A DNA stretch of 64,000 bases from Lonicera japonica (GCA_021464415.1 CM038465.1:22351839-22415838); one strand, 5' to 3'. Shown: positions 45,391-55,929, counted from the first letter of the stretch. Numbers and translations are program-made. Notes: generated by a model from the letters alone, not told the origin.

Positions 45391-47610
45391 CCCCAAAAAT
45401 GCATATAAAGTGTCACTAAGCATATTTTGGAGTTCTAAAGTTTTAACTTGGGTTGCTAATAGCATTACCCAAATTACAATTAAGACAAACTAACTTAACG
45501 TTTAACAAAATCTTGCTTGGCTCTTTCTTTTAATAGCGTTAACACTTTATTTACATAGCACTTAGTACAACAAATTATTTAATTAATTAGTCACGTAATG
45601 TACTCCTTTAGCGAAGAAAATTTGTGTGTTTGTATAAATTTTGGCAAGAATATTACAAAAACTTTGTTGTGCAATTGAATGAATGATTAGTGGGTTAATG
45701 ACAACATGGTTGTGTACATAGAAAATGAATTATTAGATAACATAAATAGTAGGATTATTAAGATATAGTTTCAAACTATGAAAAATTGCCGGGGACGACT
45801 ACAATTGTGGTCGTGACAACACAATGAATCAAATATCCAAGTATATCTTTTTGTTATGTTTATTAATTTTTTCCTCAATCATTTTTTTCGCCCCCACTCA
45901 ACTTTTTCCCTGGTTATGTCTGTGCCTATTAGGCTTTACCTATTTATTAGGTTAAAAACCACCGAGTTAGTTCAACAAACAGGATTGAAATTTTAATTAG
46001 TTAAACCTTGAATTACTAACTAACTCAGCAAGTATTGTTGCAACAAGTCTTCTCCTGTAAACTCAGTCAATTATTGATTATGTTAACGTTAGAGTTCTCT
46101 TAAAAAGTATACAAATACAAATTAAAGTAAAACTCTTAATTTGAGATAAAAATATTGCAAAAAAAAAATATCATTATTATTCAACCCATCAAATTCAACT
46201 ATATGAATAAAACTTATAAATATTATATTTCAATCATCTATACAATACCTATTGTATTTTTTTTTATAGAAGCAATTGGTTAATAGAGGGCTCACCAAGA
46301 AAAAAAATTTAATCTATGTAGAAGGAAAATAATATATTAATGTTCTAAGGGGGGGGGGGGGAGGAGGGAGAGAGAGTAAAGTTCTAATGATTAATGGTCC
46401 TCATCTCATGTTGGCAGCAGCAACGGAAGAGATTGTTAATGCGATTGATCAATGGCTGAGCAGCAATATTGCCCTTTACTTATGCCAAAGAATATTATTA
46501 AATTTCGTGCATATGAAACTATAAAATTCTAATTTTTATGGTAGTGATGTAACTTTGTTAGCCAATGAATAGCCAATTTTGCCATACGATACAAAAAAAT
46601 TAAAATATTTTATATTCATACCACCCTAATTATATTCTTGTATACATGCCCGTATATTAACAAAATTTGAAAACAAAAGTTATATGCACGCTAGCTGCTC
46701 AAACACTATTACGGTAAAAAAAAAAAAAAAGAGAAGAAGATCACGCATAAACGTTCGGAAAACATGGGTCAAAGCCCCCACTTGGATTTGGAAAGCATTC
46801 ATAGTAGGTACAGGGGGCTTTGTACAAACTTTGAAACATGATGTTAGGTTCGTAAACATTTCAAAACTTTTGGGCCTGTCTATAATTATTGTTTGGGAAG
46901 GAAAAAAAAGTAATTTATTTTATTTTTAAACACCATTAATCATATATAAACTAATCTTGCCCCCCTAAATTTCACATATCGTAAGTTTGCCCTTTTATTT
47001 GATGGTTTACATACATTTTTCACAAATTTAACGGTTAAAAAAAAAATTAAATGTCTAGTTTATTTTTCACTTTTAGATTAAAAGGACACTTATACCCATA
47101 TTCTATTTCCAACATATATCTCATCTTCTCTCACCCTACTTTCTCACTAAGTTGAATCCATTTTCATTTCATATGGGATTGAAAGTATTATCAATTTGCA
47201 ATGTTTTCCATTTTTTGTATACTTAAATTGGTAAATTTTGTTGCTTTGTAGTTATGTTTAGAGAATAATACATTTGTACATGTGATGGAAAATTTACTTT
47301 ATTATTTGATCGTAATTTTTCAAGTATAATATACTTAGACAAGAAGCCATTTTATTACTTAATGACAATTTGGAGAGAAATATAAGCATTTTGTAGGATA
47401 ACTTACAAGTTTAATGATAAAATTTATGAGTTTTCTTGGTAAAATGGAAAAAATTGTATGGAAATGTATGAATTTGTCAAAAAATACTTCTTAGCATTGA
47501 GAAAGACTTACTTGTATATCAAAAGATTTCGTCATGTTATTAGTACCTCTAATTACTATAAAAATTATTTAATGTTAATCAAGTACGTACCCACTTAGTT
47601 AAAATCATGC
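45391..47610. other. Intergenic DNA
   Basis: 2.2 kb of AT-rich sequence with no supported gene. A 13-G run followed by GA repeats lies at 46349-46376 and a 15-A run near 46717. ORFs up to 81 codons (46684-46929) lack recognisable features. Confidence 0.55.
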
Positions 47611-47615
47611 CTACG

Positions 47616-48222
47616 TGTCACGGGGTACCTTCCAACACAACCCATGACCGACTTCTACGCTTCATCAGCACCGTGCATGCGCCCGAGCGCAGCACGGCCC
47701 GACAGGCAATGATCGATTGCGCTTCATCAGCACCGTGCACGCGCCCGAGCGCAGCACGGCACCTAGTTTTATTATTCTGTTTAGGTTTCCCTTATGTAAA
47801 TATTGTTGTTTCCATGTAATTAGATCTAGGAATTTCCTTTGTAATTGTATTCCATTTCCTTTGTAATCGTTTTCTTGTAACTTGTAAGACCCAACGTGCA
47901 CTGCTACCACTCTGGTATTTTCATTAAGTGGTTATATGTGGGGATAAGACTATCTGCCTCACACCCGAGTTGCCTACCAGTGCACGTTGTTTAGCACTTG
48001 CTTTCAAGCTCTTACTTTCTTTCGAACTGTAATAGCTTTCCATGTAATCTAATTTTCTTGCAATGAAGTAATCTCAATTTGTGCTCACGCTCTCTTTTAA
48101 ATTACTGTTGTTGCATGTTGTTCATCGATTGTTACTAAAATTCGATCACATTCAACCGTGCTATCGGTTAGCACGGTCGTTCACGCGGCCTCCTTTGTGC
48201 CATCAAAGGACGCCCTGTGACA
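47616..48222 (+). repeat. 5' LTR of the young chromovirus
   Basis: 607 bp, TGTCACGGGG to GCCCTGTGACA. Contains two 40-bp direct repeats (47659-47698, 47721-47760) whose halves CCGTGC/GCACGG are inverted, with an imperfect palindrome GCAATGATCGATTGC between them. No clear TATA box; TTTTATTATT at 47767 is a weak candidate. Confidence 0.95.
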
Positions 48223-48224
48223 GT

Positions 48225-48235
48225 TGGTATCAGAG
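48225..48235 (+). promoter_or_regulatory. Primer binding site (initiator Met tRNA)
   Basis: TGGTATCAGAG, two bases after the LTR end, complementary to the 3' end of initiator Met tRNA. Confidence 0.9.
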
Positions 48236-48292
48236 GGATTGTTTTCGATTGCTGCCTTGTAAAACCTAGTTGGTGTATTCTACTACGTTACG

Positions 48293-49894
48293 ATGGGAAC
48301 CAATGGCCAGAGAATTGAAGCCCTCGAAAGAAATGTTGGCTTGCTCATGGAGAAAATGGGCGGAACGCCCTCTCTCGTCGATCGGGTGCAAAGTTTGGAG
48401 TTACGCATCCAAAGTATCCCAGCGGGGGATGCATCGGGTAGCTCGCCCGCACTTATCGACCGCGTACAAGATTTGGAGGAAGGCCTCCAGAATCTTCAGG
48501 GAAACCTACCAGGGGATCACTTTGGGGAGATGATGGATGAGATGAGAACTGAAATCGATCAACTCACCCAGAAATTGACTATATTGTCGATGGCGGTCGC
48601 TAACTCACCAGTTGGAGGTGGGGAGCGTACAAAGATGAAAGTGCCCGAACCCAAAGCATTCACTGGTGTTCGTGATGCGAGGGAATTAGAAAATTTTGTT
48701 TTCGACATGGAACAATATTTTCGGGCAACAAAGGTGGACGAGGAGGAAACAAAGATATCCTCCGCGTCCATGTACTTGTCTGGGGATGCCAAATTATGGT
48801 GGCGGAACAAGTACAATGAGATTCAAGCTGGGGAGTGCGAGATTAGCACTTGGGAGGATCTGAAAAAGGAGCTACGTGATCGATTTCTTCCCGAAAACAC
48901 CTCCCACAACGCACGACAAGAACTCCTTCAAACGAAGCACTCAGGGAGCATCAAGGAGTACGTCAATGCGTTCACCACCATCATGCTAGATATCCACGAT
49001 ATGAATGATGCTGATAGATTATTCTTCTTCATGATCGGGTTACAACCATGGGCCAAAACGGAGTTAAATCGTAGGCAAGTGAAGACGTTAACTCAAGCCA
49101 TATCAGTTGCCGAAAGCCTGCAAGATTACACCACCGGCCCCAAAACAAAAGTTCCAAGAAGTGGGCAGACGAAGAATGCGGGGGAGAGAAAACCGAATTC
49201 TCCTGCCAGACCTGATTGGAGAGGCAACACACCCACCAGGCCGTTTACCCAGCAAAATAACTACAAAAATGGGAACAAGTTCACAGGGAACTCCCAAACC
49301 GGCAATAATGGAAAAAAGCCCTTGAGCCCCGGAACATGCTACTTGTGTCACGGTGCTCACTTCATGGCCAACTGCCCTGACAAGCAACTTCTGAGTGCTC
49401 TCGTTGCTAGAGGTGGTGGCCTGCTTCCGAAAGCCCCAGCCGCCTCGGGGCAATCTTATCGTACTCAGCAAAATGACCACGCCGAGTTTGAAGAAGAAAC
49501 TGAGGAATATGAAGGAGCATCATTGGGTGCCTATCAGGGGCAGTTCATTCACTCTTACAACGCAGTAACGGTTGAAGAAGATCCCCGACAAGAAGGGAAA
49601 GTGGAACCATCCTTAAAAGGGAAAGCAGGTGTGGAGAAGAGTCCTCAAAGAAATGGTCTGATGTATGTTGATATCAAGATCAACGGAAAGCCGATTCAGG
49701 CCATGGTGGACACAGGCGCAACGCATAACTACCTGGCGAGCACCGAAGTTGAACGGTTAGGCCTTATCTTAGAAAAAGGAGTAGGTCGCGTGAAGGCCAT
49801 CAACTCAGCCGCTCAACCTGTCGCCGGAATGGCGAAATCTGTGTTAGTAAAAGTGGGTCCTTACGAAGGAGAACTAACTTCTCGGTTGTGGTGA
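48293..49894 (+). CDS. gag: Gag with zinc knuckle plus N-terminal part of protease
   Basis: 533 codons from the first ATG after the PBS (70 bp downstream). Residues 1-105: coiled-coil repeats (RIEALERNVGLLMEKMG, LIDRVQDLEEGLQNLQG). About 120-280: capsid-like Retrotrans_gag domain (AKLWWRNKYNEIQ, LKKELRDRFLPE, FFMIGLQPWAKTELNRR). About 345: zinc knuckle CYLCHGAHFMANC, spacing CX2CX3HX4C, one residue shorter than the common CX2CX4HX4C. About 460-530: aspartic protease with the active site MVDTGATHNYL intact. The frame breaks near 49877 inside the protease and ends TGA at 49894; the conserved sequence continues one base back. This is either a one-base loss in this copy or a -1 frameshift site; I favour mutation because it splits a folded domain. 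Confidence 0.9.
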   Translation: MGTNGQRIEALERNVGLLMEKMGGTPSLVDRVQSLELRIQSIPAGDASGSSPALIDRVQDLEEGLQNLQGNLPGDHFGEMMDEMRTEIDQLTQKLTILSMAVANSPVGGGERTKMKVPEPKAFTGVRDARELENFVFDMEQYFRATKVDEEETKISSASMYLSGDAKLWWRNKYNEIQAGECEISTWEDLKKELRDRFLPENTSHNARQELLQTKHSGSIKEYVNAFTTIMLDIHDMNDADRLFFFMIGLQPWAKTELNRRQVKTLTQAISVAESLQDYTTGPKTKVPRSGQTKNAGERKPNSPARPDWRGNTPTRPFTQQNNYKNGNKFTGNSQTGNNGKKPLSPGTCYLCHGAHFMANCPDKQLLSALVARGGGLLPKAPAASGQSYRTQQNDHAEFEEETEEYEGASLGAYQGQFIHSYNAVTVEEDPRQEGKVEPSLKGKAGVEKSPQRNGLMYVDIKINGKPIQAMVDTGATHNYLASTEVERLGLILEKGVGRVKAINSAAQPVAGMAKSVLVKVGPYEGELTSRLW

Positions 49895-51870
49895 TGGACG
49901 ACTTCAAGGTTATCCTGGGGTTAGAGTTCTTAAGGGAAACTAAGGCTAGCGTCATGCCCAGCACGAATAGCCTCATGATGCTCGGCAAGAATCCATGCAT
50001 TATCCCGGTGATGACCCCGTCAAGCAGTGGGAAGTTTTTATCGGCAATTCAACTGAAGAAGGGACTGAAGCACGACAATCCTACTTTTGTGGCCGCACTA
50101 AAGTGGGATGAAATTCAGGAGACTTCTGGACCGCTACCGAAATCCATTCGACGGGTGTTAACCGAGTTCGAAGATATAATGCCCGACAACCTTCCGAAGA
50201 AGCTACCTCCACGTAGAGAAGTGGACCACCAGATTGAACTAGTGCCGGGTGCTAAGCCTCCAGTTCGCGCAGCTTATCGGATGTCCCAGCCCGAGCTGGC
50301 GGAACTTCGAAAACAACTAAACGAATTATTGGATGCAGGTTTAGTGCAGCCAGCCAAATCGCCGTACGGGGCCCCAGTTCTCTTTCAAAAGAAACAAGAT
50401 GGCTCCTTGAGAATGTGTGTCGACTACCGAGCTCTTAACAAGGTAACCATCCGAAATAACTACCCGATCCCTCTTGTAGCCGATTGCTTTGACCAACTCA
50501 GCCGGGCAAAAGTTTTCACTAAGCTCGATCTCAGATCCGGGTATTGGCATGTTCGCATTGCGGCAGGAGATGAGGGAAAAACCACATGCGTCACCAGATA
50601 CGGGGCTTATGAATTCCTTGTTATGCCATTTGGGCTAACCAATGCTCCAGCCACTTTCAGCACCTTAATGAATCAGGTTCTTAGGGACTACTTGGATGAT
50701 TTTGTCGTTGTTTATCTCGATGATATCGTTGTGTACAGCGAAAACATGGAAGAACATGAAGAGCACCTGAAGAAGGTATTTGAGAGACTTCGAAAACATG
50801 AGTTGTATATCAAGTTGTCGAAGTGCTCTTTTGCGCAAAAGCGTATCAAATTTCTTGGCCACATCATTGAACAAGGGAGAGTGCAAATGGATCCGATTAA
50901 GGTCAAGGTTATTCAGGAATGGCAAGCGCCCACCAATGTGTCGGAACTCCGTTCTTTTCTGGGACTGGCGAATTACTACAGAAAGTTCGTGAAAGACTAC
51001 TCCAGTATCGCATTGCCCCTGACGGAACTGCTAAAGAAGGCAAAAGTTTGGAACTGGTCGACAGGGTGCCAAGCTTCCTTCGATGCTTTGAAGAAGGCTA
51101 TGTCTGAAGACCCGGTTCTTGCTCTACCGGATGTGACCAAGCCGTTTGAAGTGCACACTGATGCATCGGATTTTGCCCTCGGAGGAGTCTTAATGCAGGA
51201 GAGCCACCCGGTAGCATACGAAAGTCGTAAGCTCAATGAAACCGAGAGGAAGTACTCTGCTCACGAGAAGGAGTTACTCGCAGTGGTCCATTGTCTGAGG
51301 TTATGGCGACACTACCTTCTCGGTTCTCGATTTCTTGTGAAAACAGATAATACTGTGGTCAGCCATTTCCTTAGTCAACCAAAATTGAGTTCTAAACAAG
51401 CAAGGTGGCAGGAGTTACTAGCTGAATTCAATTTTTGGATGGAGTATAAGGCGGGGTCGACCAATCAAGTAGCAGATGCTTTGAGTCGCAGGGTGGAGTT
51501 CAACGAACAGGCTAACGCGTTCCTTAATGCCATTCTTCGAATCGACAGTCAAGTGTCTACCGAAATTCGAAGCAAAATCAAGAACGCGCTACCGCAAGAT
51601 CCTGTTTCTGCCCAACTATTAGAGATGATCAAGAAGGGGAAGACGCGGAAGTTTTGGTTGGACAACGGCTTCATCTCGACAAAGGGAAATCGAGTTTTTG
51701 TTCCTCGAGTAGGGGAGTTGAGGCGTACCCTGATTCGAGAATGCCATGATACCTTATGGGCGGGACACCCTGGTCAAGAAAGGACGTTGGCCCTCCTTAA
51801 GCAAGGGTACTACTGGCCCCAAATGGAAGATGATGTGGAGAGCTATGTTAGAACTTGCATGATTTGCTAA
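49888..51870 (+). CDS. pol: Pol: end of protease, reverse transcriptase, RNase H, integrase start
   Basis: 660 codons. Begins with the protease tail (MDDFKVILGLEFL). RT: RMCVDYRALNKVTIRNNYPI, FTKLDLRSGYWHVRI, MPFGLTNAPATFSTLMNQ, catalytic YLDD near residue 270, LGHIIEQGRVQMD, LRSFLGLANYYRKFV. RNase H: HTDASDFALGGVLM, TERKYSAHEKELLAVV, FLVKTDNTVVSHFL, NQVADALSRR. Integrase N-terminus: HHCC with H in RECHDTLWAGH and the first C pair at the end (TCMIC). A single in-frame TAA at 51868-51870, just after the second zinc-binding cysteine, ends the ORF; the same frame continues with integrase. All catalytic residues seen are intact. The ATG at 49888 is internal, not a real start. Confidence 0.92.
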   Translation: MVMDDFKVILGLEFLRETKASVMPSTNSLMMLGKNPCIIPVMTPSSSGKFLSAIQLKKGLKHDNPTFVAALKWDEIQETSGPLPKSIRRVLTEFEDIMPDNLPKKLPPRREVDHQIELVPGAKPPVRAAYRMSQPELAELRKQLNELLDAGLVQPAKSPYGAPVLFQKKQDGSLRMCVDYRALNKVTIRNNYPIPLVADCFDQLSRAKVFTKLDLRSGYWHVRIAAGDEGKTTCVTRYGAYEFLVMPFGLTNAPATFSTLMNQVLRDYLDDFVVVYLDDIVVYSENMEEHEEHLKKVFERLRKHELYIKLSKCSFAQKRIKFLGHIIEQGRVQMDPIKVKVIQEWQAPTNVSELRSFLGLANYYRKFVKDYSSIALPLTELLKKAKVWNWSTGCQASFDALKKAMSEDPVLALPDVTKPFEVHTDASDFALGGVLMQESHPVAYESRKLNETERKYSAHEKELLAVVHCLRLWRHYLLGSRFLVKTDNTVVSHFLSQPKLSSKQARWQELLAEFNFWMEYKAGSTNQVADALSRRVEFNEQANAFLNAILRIDSQVSTEIRSKIKNALPQDPVSAQLLEMIKKGKTRKFWLDNGFISTKGNRVFVPRVGELRRTLIRECHDTLWAGHPGQERTLALLKQGYYWPQMEDDVESYVRTCMIC

Positions 51871-53136
51871 CAAGACAAAATCGAGCGGAGACAGCCTGCA
51901 GGGTTACTGGAACCTCTACCAATCCCGGAACGACCTTGGGAGAGCATTTCGCTCGATTTCATATCAGGTCTACCCAAAGTGGGGGACTTGACAACTATTC
52001 TTGTAGTCGTTGATCGTTTTTCGAAGTATGCCACTTTTATCGCAGTTCCAAAGAACACATCGGGCGAGGAGACTGCACAACTATTCTTCAAGTATGTGGT
52101 TAAGTATTGGGGGATTCCTCGGAGCATAGTTAGTGACAGGGACTCACAATTCACGGGAAATTTTTGGAAGGAACTTTTCAAGGTTCTCGGCTCCAAGCTG
52201 TGTATGAGTTCCAGTTACCACCCTCAATCCGATGGACAAACTGAAAGATACAACGCGATGCTTGAGGAATATCTGCGCCATTTCGCTAGTGCAACACAGC
52301 GAAATTGGGTCAAGTTATTGGATGTGGCTCAACTGTGCTTCAACGCCCAGAAAAACTCTGGGACGGGCAAGAGCGCCTTCGAAATCGTTACCGGCCAACA
52401 ACCCATCCTTCCTCACACCGCCAACTCGATGCCAATTTCCAAATCTCCTAGAGCCCGTAACTTCTCAGAAGAATGGAAGCAAAATATTGAGTTGGCTCGT
52501 TCGCACCTAGAGAAGGCCACCCATCGAATGAAGAAGTATGCAGATAAGAAAAGGCGACCGTTAGAGTTCCAAGTAGGAGATCTCGTAATGGTGAAGCTCC
52601 TTCCACAAGATAGGAAGTTCTTGAGGGGTCGAGACCCACGCCTTCTGCAAAAATATGAGGGGCCGCTTAGGATTGTGAAGAAAATTGGGAAAGTGACTTA
52701 TCGAATTGAACCCCCTAGCTGGCTGAAGGTTCACCCAGTATTTCATGTCAGCATGCTAAAACCGTACTTTGCTGACACAACCGATCCATCCCGGGGAGAG
52801 TCTAGTCGTCCAGGGCTAAAGCAGAGAGCAGAAGGGAAGCAGTCAGTGGAAGCCATCCTGGCCGATCGAGTTGTGACAGCTTCTCGCAAACAACACCAAG
52901 AGTTCCTTGTCAAATGGGCAGGAAGAGACCCAGAAGAGAACACTTGGGAAAGAGCATCAGACCTATCCACTTTCCAGGACCAGATCACATCATACCTCAA
53001 CCAGTTGCCGAGGACGTCAACAGCTCTAGTGGGGGAGGATGTCACGGGGTACCTTCCAACACAACCCATGACCGACTTCTACGCTTCATCAGCACCGTGC
53101 ATGCCCCCGAGCGCAGCACGGCCCGACAGGCAATGA
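51871..53136 (+). CDS. pol: Pol: integrase core and chromodomain
   Basis: Continues the frame of 49888-51870 after the stop. DDE core: D in ISLDFISGLPK, D in SIVSDRDSQF, E in GQTERYNAMLEEYL. C-terminal: VGDLVMVKLLPQDRKFLRG, GPLRIVKKIGKVTYRIEPP, HPVFHVSMLKPYF, and a canonical chromodomain (HQEFLVKWAGRDPEENTWE). Chromodomains are held to read histone marks and direct integration to heterochromatin. The ORF runs through the PPT and 97 nt into the 3' LTR before TGA at 53134-53136, so the last residues are LTR-encoded. As read, translation would have to restart at 51979 to make it. Confidence 0.92.
   Translation, partial: QDKIERRQPAGLLEPLPIPERPWESISLDFISGLPKVGDLTTILVVVDRFSKYATFIAVPKNTSGEETAQLFFKYVVKYWGIPRSIVSDRDSQFTGNFWKELFKVLGSKLCMSSSYHPQSDGQTERYNAMLEEYLRHFASATQRNWVKLLDVAQLCFNAQKNSGTGKSAFEIVTGQQPILPHTANSMPISKSPRARNFSEEWKQNIELARSHLEKATHRMKKYADKKRRPLEFQVGDLVMVKLLPQDRKFLRGRDPRLLQKYEGPLRIVKKIGKVTYRIEPPSWLKVHPVFHVSMLKPYFADTTDPSRGESSRPGLKQRAEGKQSVEAILADRVVTASRKQHQEFLVKWAGRDPEENTWERASDLSTFQDQITSYLNQLPRTSTALVGEDVTGYLPTQPMTDFYASSAPCMPPSAARPDRQ
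53028..53039 (+). promoter_or_regulatory. Polypurine tract of the young chromovirus
   Basis: AGTGGGGGAGGA directly before the LTR TGTCACGG; it is also protein-coding. Confidence 0.85.
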
Positions 53137-53646
53137 TCGATTGCGCTTCATCAGCACCGTGCACGCGCCCGAGCGCAGCACGGCACCTAGTTTTATTATT
53201 CTGTTTAGGTTTCCCTTATGTAAATATTGTTGTTTCCATGTAATTAGATCTAGGAATTTCCTTTGTAATTGTATTCCATTTCCTTTGTAATCGTTTTCTT
53301 GTAACTTGTAAGACCCAACGTGCACTGCTACCACTCTGGTATTTTCATTAAGTGGTTATATGTGGGGATAAGACTATCTGCCTCACACCCGAGTTGCCTA
53401 CCAGTGCACGTTGTTTAGCACTTGCTTTCAAGCTCTTACTTTCTTTCGAACTGTAATAGCTTTCCATGTAATCTAATTTTCTTGCAATGAAGTAATCTCA
53501 ATTTGTGCTCACGCTCTCTTTTAAATTACTGTTGTTGCATGTTGTTCATCGATTGTTACTAAAATTCGATCACATTCAACCGTGCTATCGGTTAGCACGG
53601 TCGTTCACGCGGCCTCCTTTGTGCCATCAAAGGACGCCCTGTGACA
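53040..53646 (+). repeat. 3' LTR of the young chromovirus
   Basis: 607 bp, same as the 5' LTR except for one substitution noticed in the first 40-bp repeat. Carries the end of pol (to 53136). The repeats lie at 53083-53122 and 53145-53184. Confidence 0.95.
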
Positions 53647-53651
53647 CTACG

Positions 53652-55908
53652 CCACTAGAGAGAGGTAATAATGGTTGGGTGTGTAGGTGGAGAAAGACAG
53701 TAAAAAATAAGGAGAAAATAGAAAAGGAAATTAGGACAAGAGTGACATTATTGTCAAAACAATTATTTATATTATTAAAATAATACAAAATTTTATAAAA
53801 ACATACAGTATAATTTTTCAAAATAATATTATTTTTTTGGCAAATAAAATATTATTTTGATAATATAATTACCCTTTATTTTAAGGTGAAAATGGGAAGT
53901 TTGAGGGAGAGAAAAAAGACTTTCTATGAAAATCTTTAAGCAATTATTGTATTTGATAAAGATATTATGAAAATTTTAGTAGAATATGGCACATGTTTTG
54001 CGTAGGATGAATAATTTTAAGTATGTTCCGAGAACAAGCTCTGCTATTTTTTTGATTAATAAATAATAAGTAATATCTATGATATTAAAATGAAAACAAG
54101 AAAGAAAAACAGCAAAATATTATAGGCGAGACAAATAGTTAAAAATGCAAAAAATAAATAAAAAATTGTTCATCTTCCTAATTGGTTGTTCCAATTTCTT
54201 TGTAACCATTTATTTTTTATCTAACGGCTTATATATATATACTATGACACGTTGATAATTTAAATCATAAATATGACTATCATTGAGGCTCTTTATAAGT
54301 TAACTTTTAAATTTGTTCATTTTGGACTTATGTAACATTTGAAAGAGTAACTTTTGTGAGATGTTTTTAAGTAATACCAAGTGACTCATTAAATTTGACA
54401 GTTTTAATATTTCTCTACGAATTTTTTTTATAACTATGCTTATTTTATAACTTATTTAGCAAAACTGGGTTGTTTTCAACATATTTGTGGAAAAAGGGTA
54501 GTTTTAAAATTGCTATTCAATATATTTATTTTTGGTCAAAAAACGCTACTCAAGGTAGCGGTTTTAAGACAAAAAAAGTTTCACAGCTAAAACTGAGATA
54601 GAGATTATCGATTTTATGAATAAAATTTATTTTAGTGGTCTTGATTTTATCGATATAACCGATTTCACTAAAAGCGTTTTTACACCTTTTTTCAAATCTG
54701 CCCAGTGAAGTAATCGTCTATCATCTCCCTTCCCATTCACTGCTCTGTTTATCTGAGTGCTCCTTCGCACTCCGTCTCTCCTTCCTCCTTCCTCCTCCAT
54801 CGGCACTCTCCTCCTATCCTCCATCAACGTTCTCCTCCTTCCTCTTTCCTCCGTTCGCTGGTCCTTCTTCCTTTACTCCGTCGGGTCCTTCTCCAGGTAC
54901 AGAATCTTCTCCCCTTTTCATTGGAAACTTGATTTCGATATATGATGTGCAGATGGTTGAATATTGAAATTTTTATGTGCTAGTATGTATGTATATATGT
55001 GATTGGGGGGTTTTGGTGGTGGTTTCAAGGTTGTGGTGTTTGCTTGGGGGTTTCGGTGGTGGAACTTGGGTGGTGGTTTGAGGGTTTCGGTGGTGGTTTG
55101 TAGTTTTTCCCTATGTATGGATTCCGACAGTGCGTATATGGATTACGACGGTGTAGGGGTATGGCGGTGTAGCGGTTCTGATGGGGCAGGGGGCAACTTT
55201 TTTTGGGAACGAAATTTGGTTATGGATTTGTAAAGCCGCAATTTGTATAACTTTTAAAATAGTGATATTTTATATAGGTTTGAGCTAGATTTCTAGTGGT
55301 CCCCGGGTCATAAAGTCTCAATGATAAAATTTATCTGCTTTCAAATTTGCATAAGAAAAAGAGGTCGGTTTCTTTCTAGAATAAAATTCATACTAAAACC
55401 AACTGAACCATTTGAAAAGTAATAAAACTTTACATTTAAGCAATTCTTCAGATTTTATTTTATTTTTGGTTTCGATCAAAGTTGTTTAGCATTGGTTTAG
55501 ATATGATTCTATTCATTATTAGAAAAAAGATTATTGGGAAAAAAAGGGGTGCTAGTAAAAGCACCATTAAAAACTAGTTTCAACACCCGATTGGGAAAAA
55601 AAAAGATGCTAGCTATGTTGCATACCTTTTTTTAGGCACCCATATTTCACCAGCTTACCTGCAAAGTGAAAAAGAAAAATTATTTGCATTTTTCCCTGTC
55701 TCAAGATAAGAATAACAAAATAGTGATTTTCTAGATTCATTCAAAAGACAAATTATAAAAAGTGACAAAGAAGAGTATCCTAAAAAGATATCAGGTGTCC
55801 CAAACACAAATATTATTAAACCGTAGAATTGAAATTGAAGGCTTCAATTCCAAATTTTTTGGTTCGATTGTAAAAACTATTTGGGATTTAGAATTTAATT
55901 GAATTGAG
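53652..55908. other. Intergenic DNA
   Basis: No supported gene. A small hairpin (AAACGCTAC / GTAGCGGTTT) lies at 54540-54563. A CT-rich stretch with a possible 5' splice site (CTCCAGGTACAG at 54890-54901) at 54690-54960 looks like a 5' UTR, but no coding exon follows. A G-rich GGTGGT region at 55003-55110 gives low-complexity ORFs. Confidence 0.5.
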
Positions 55909-55929
55909 TTACAATTCCAATAATTTTTT

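Larger units (their letters stand above)
47616..53646 (+). mobile_element. Complete young chromovirus (TSD CTACG)
   Basis: 6,031 bp: 5' LTR 47616-48222, PBS, gag-protease, RT, RNase H, integrase with chromodomain, PPT and 3' LTR 53040-53646. Both LTRs are 607 bp, TGTCACGGGG...CCCTGTGACA, with a perfect 5-bp duplication CTACG (47611-47615, 53647-53651). I noticed one difference between the LTRs (G at about 47683, C at about 53107). Codon and GC content are visibly higher than in the surroundings. Coding has one frameshift and one stop. A short-LTR chromovirus near the Galadriel/Reina/CRM groups is likely; exact clade not resolved. Confidence 0.95.

Noticed and set aside
47607..47819. ORF duplicated exactly at 52914-53243
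   Set aside because: It is the LTR read twice, not a duplicated gene.
54690..54960. CT-rich stretch with a possible splice donor resembling a 5' UTR
   Set aside because: No following exon, domain or start codon could be supported.
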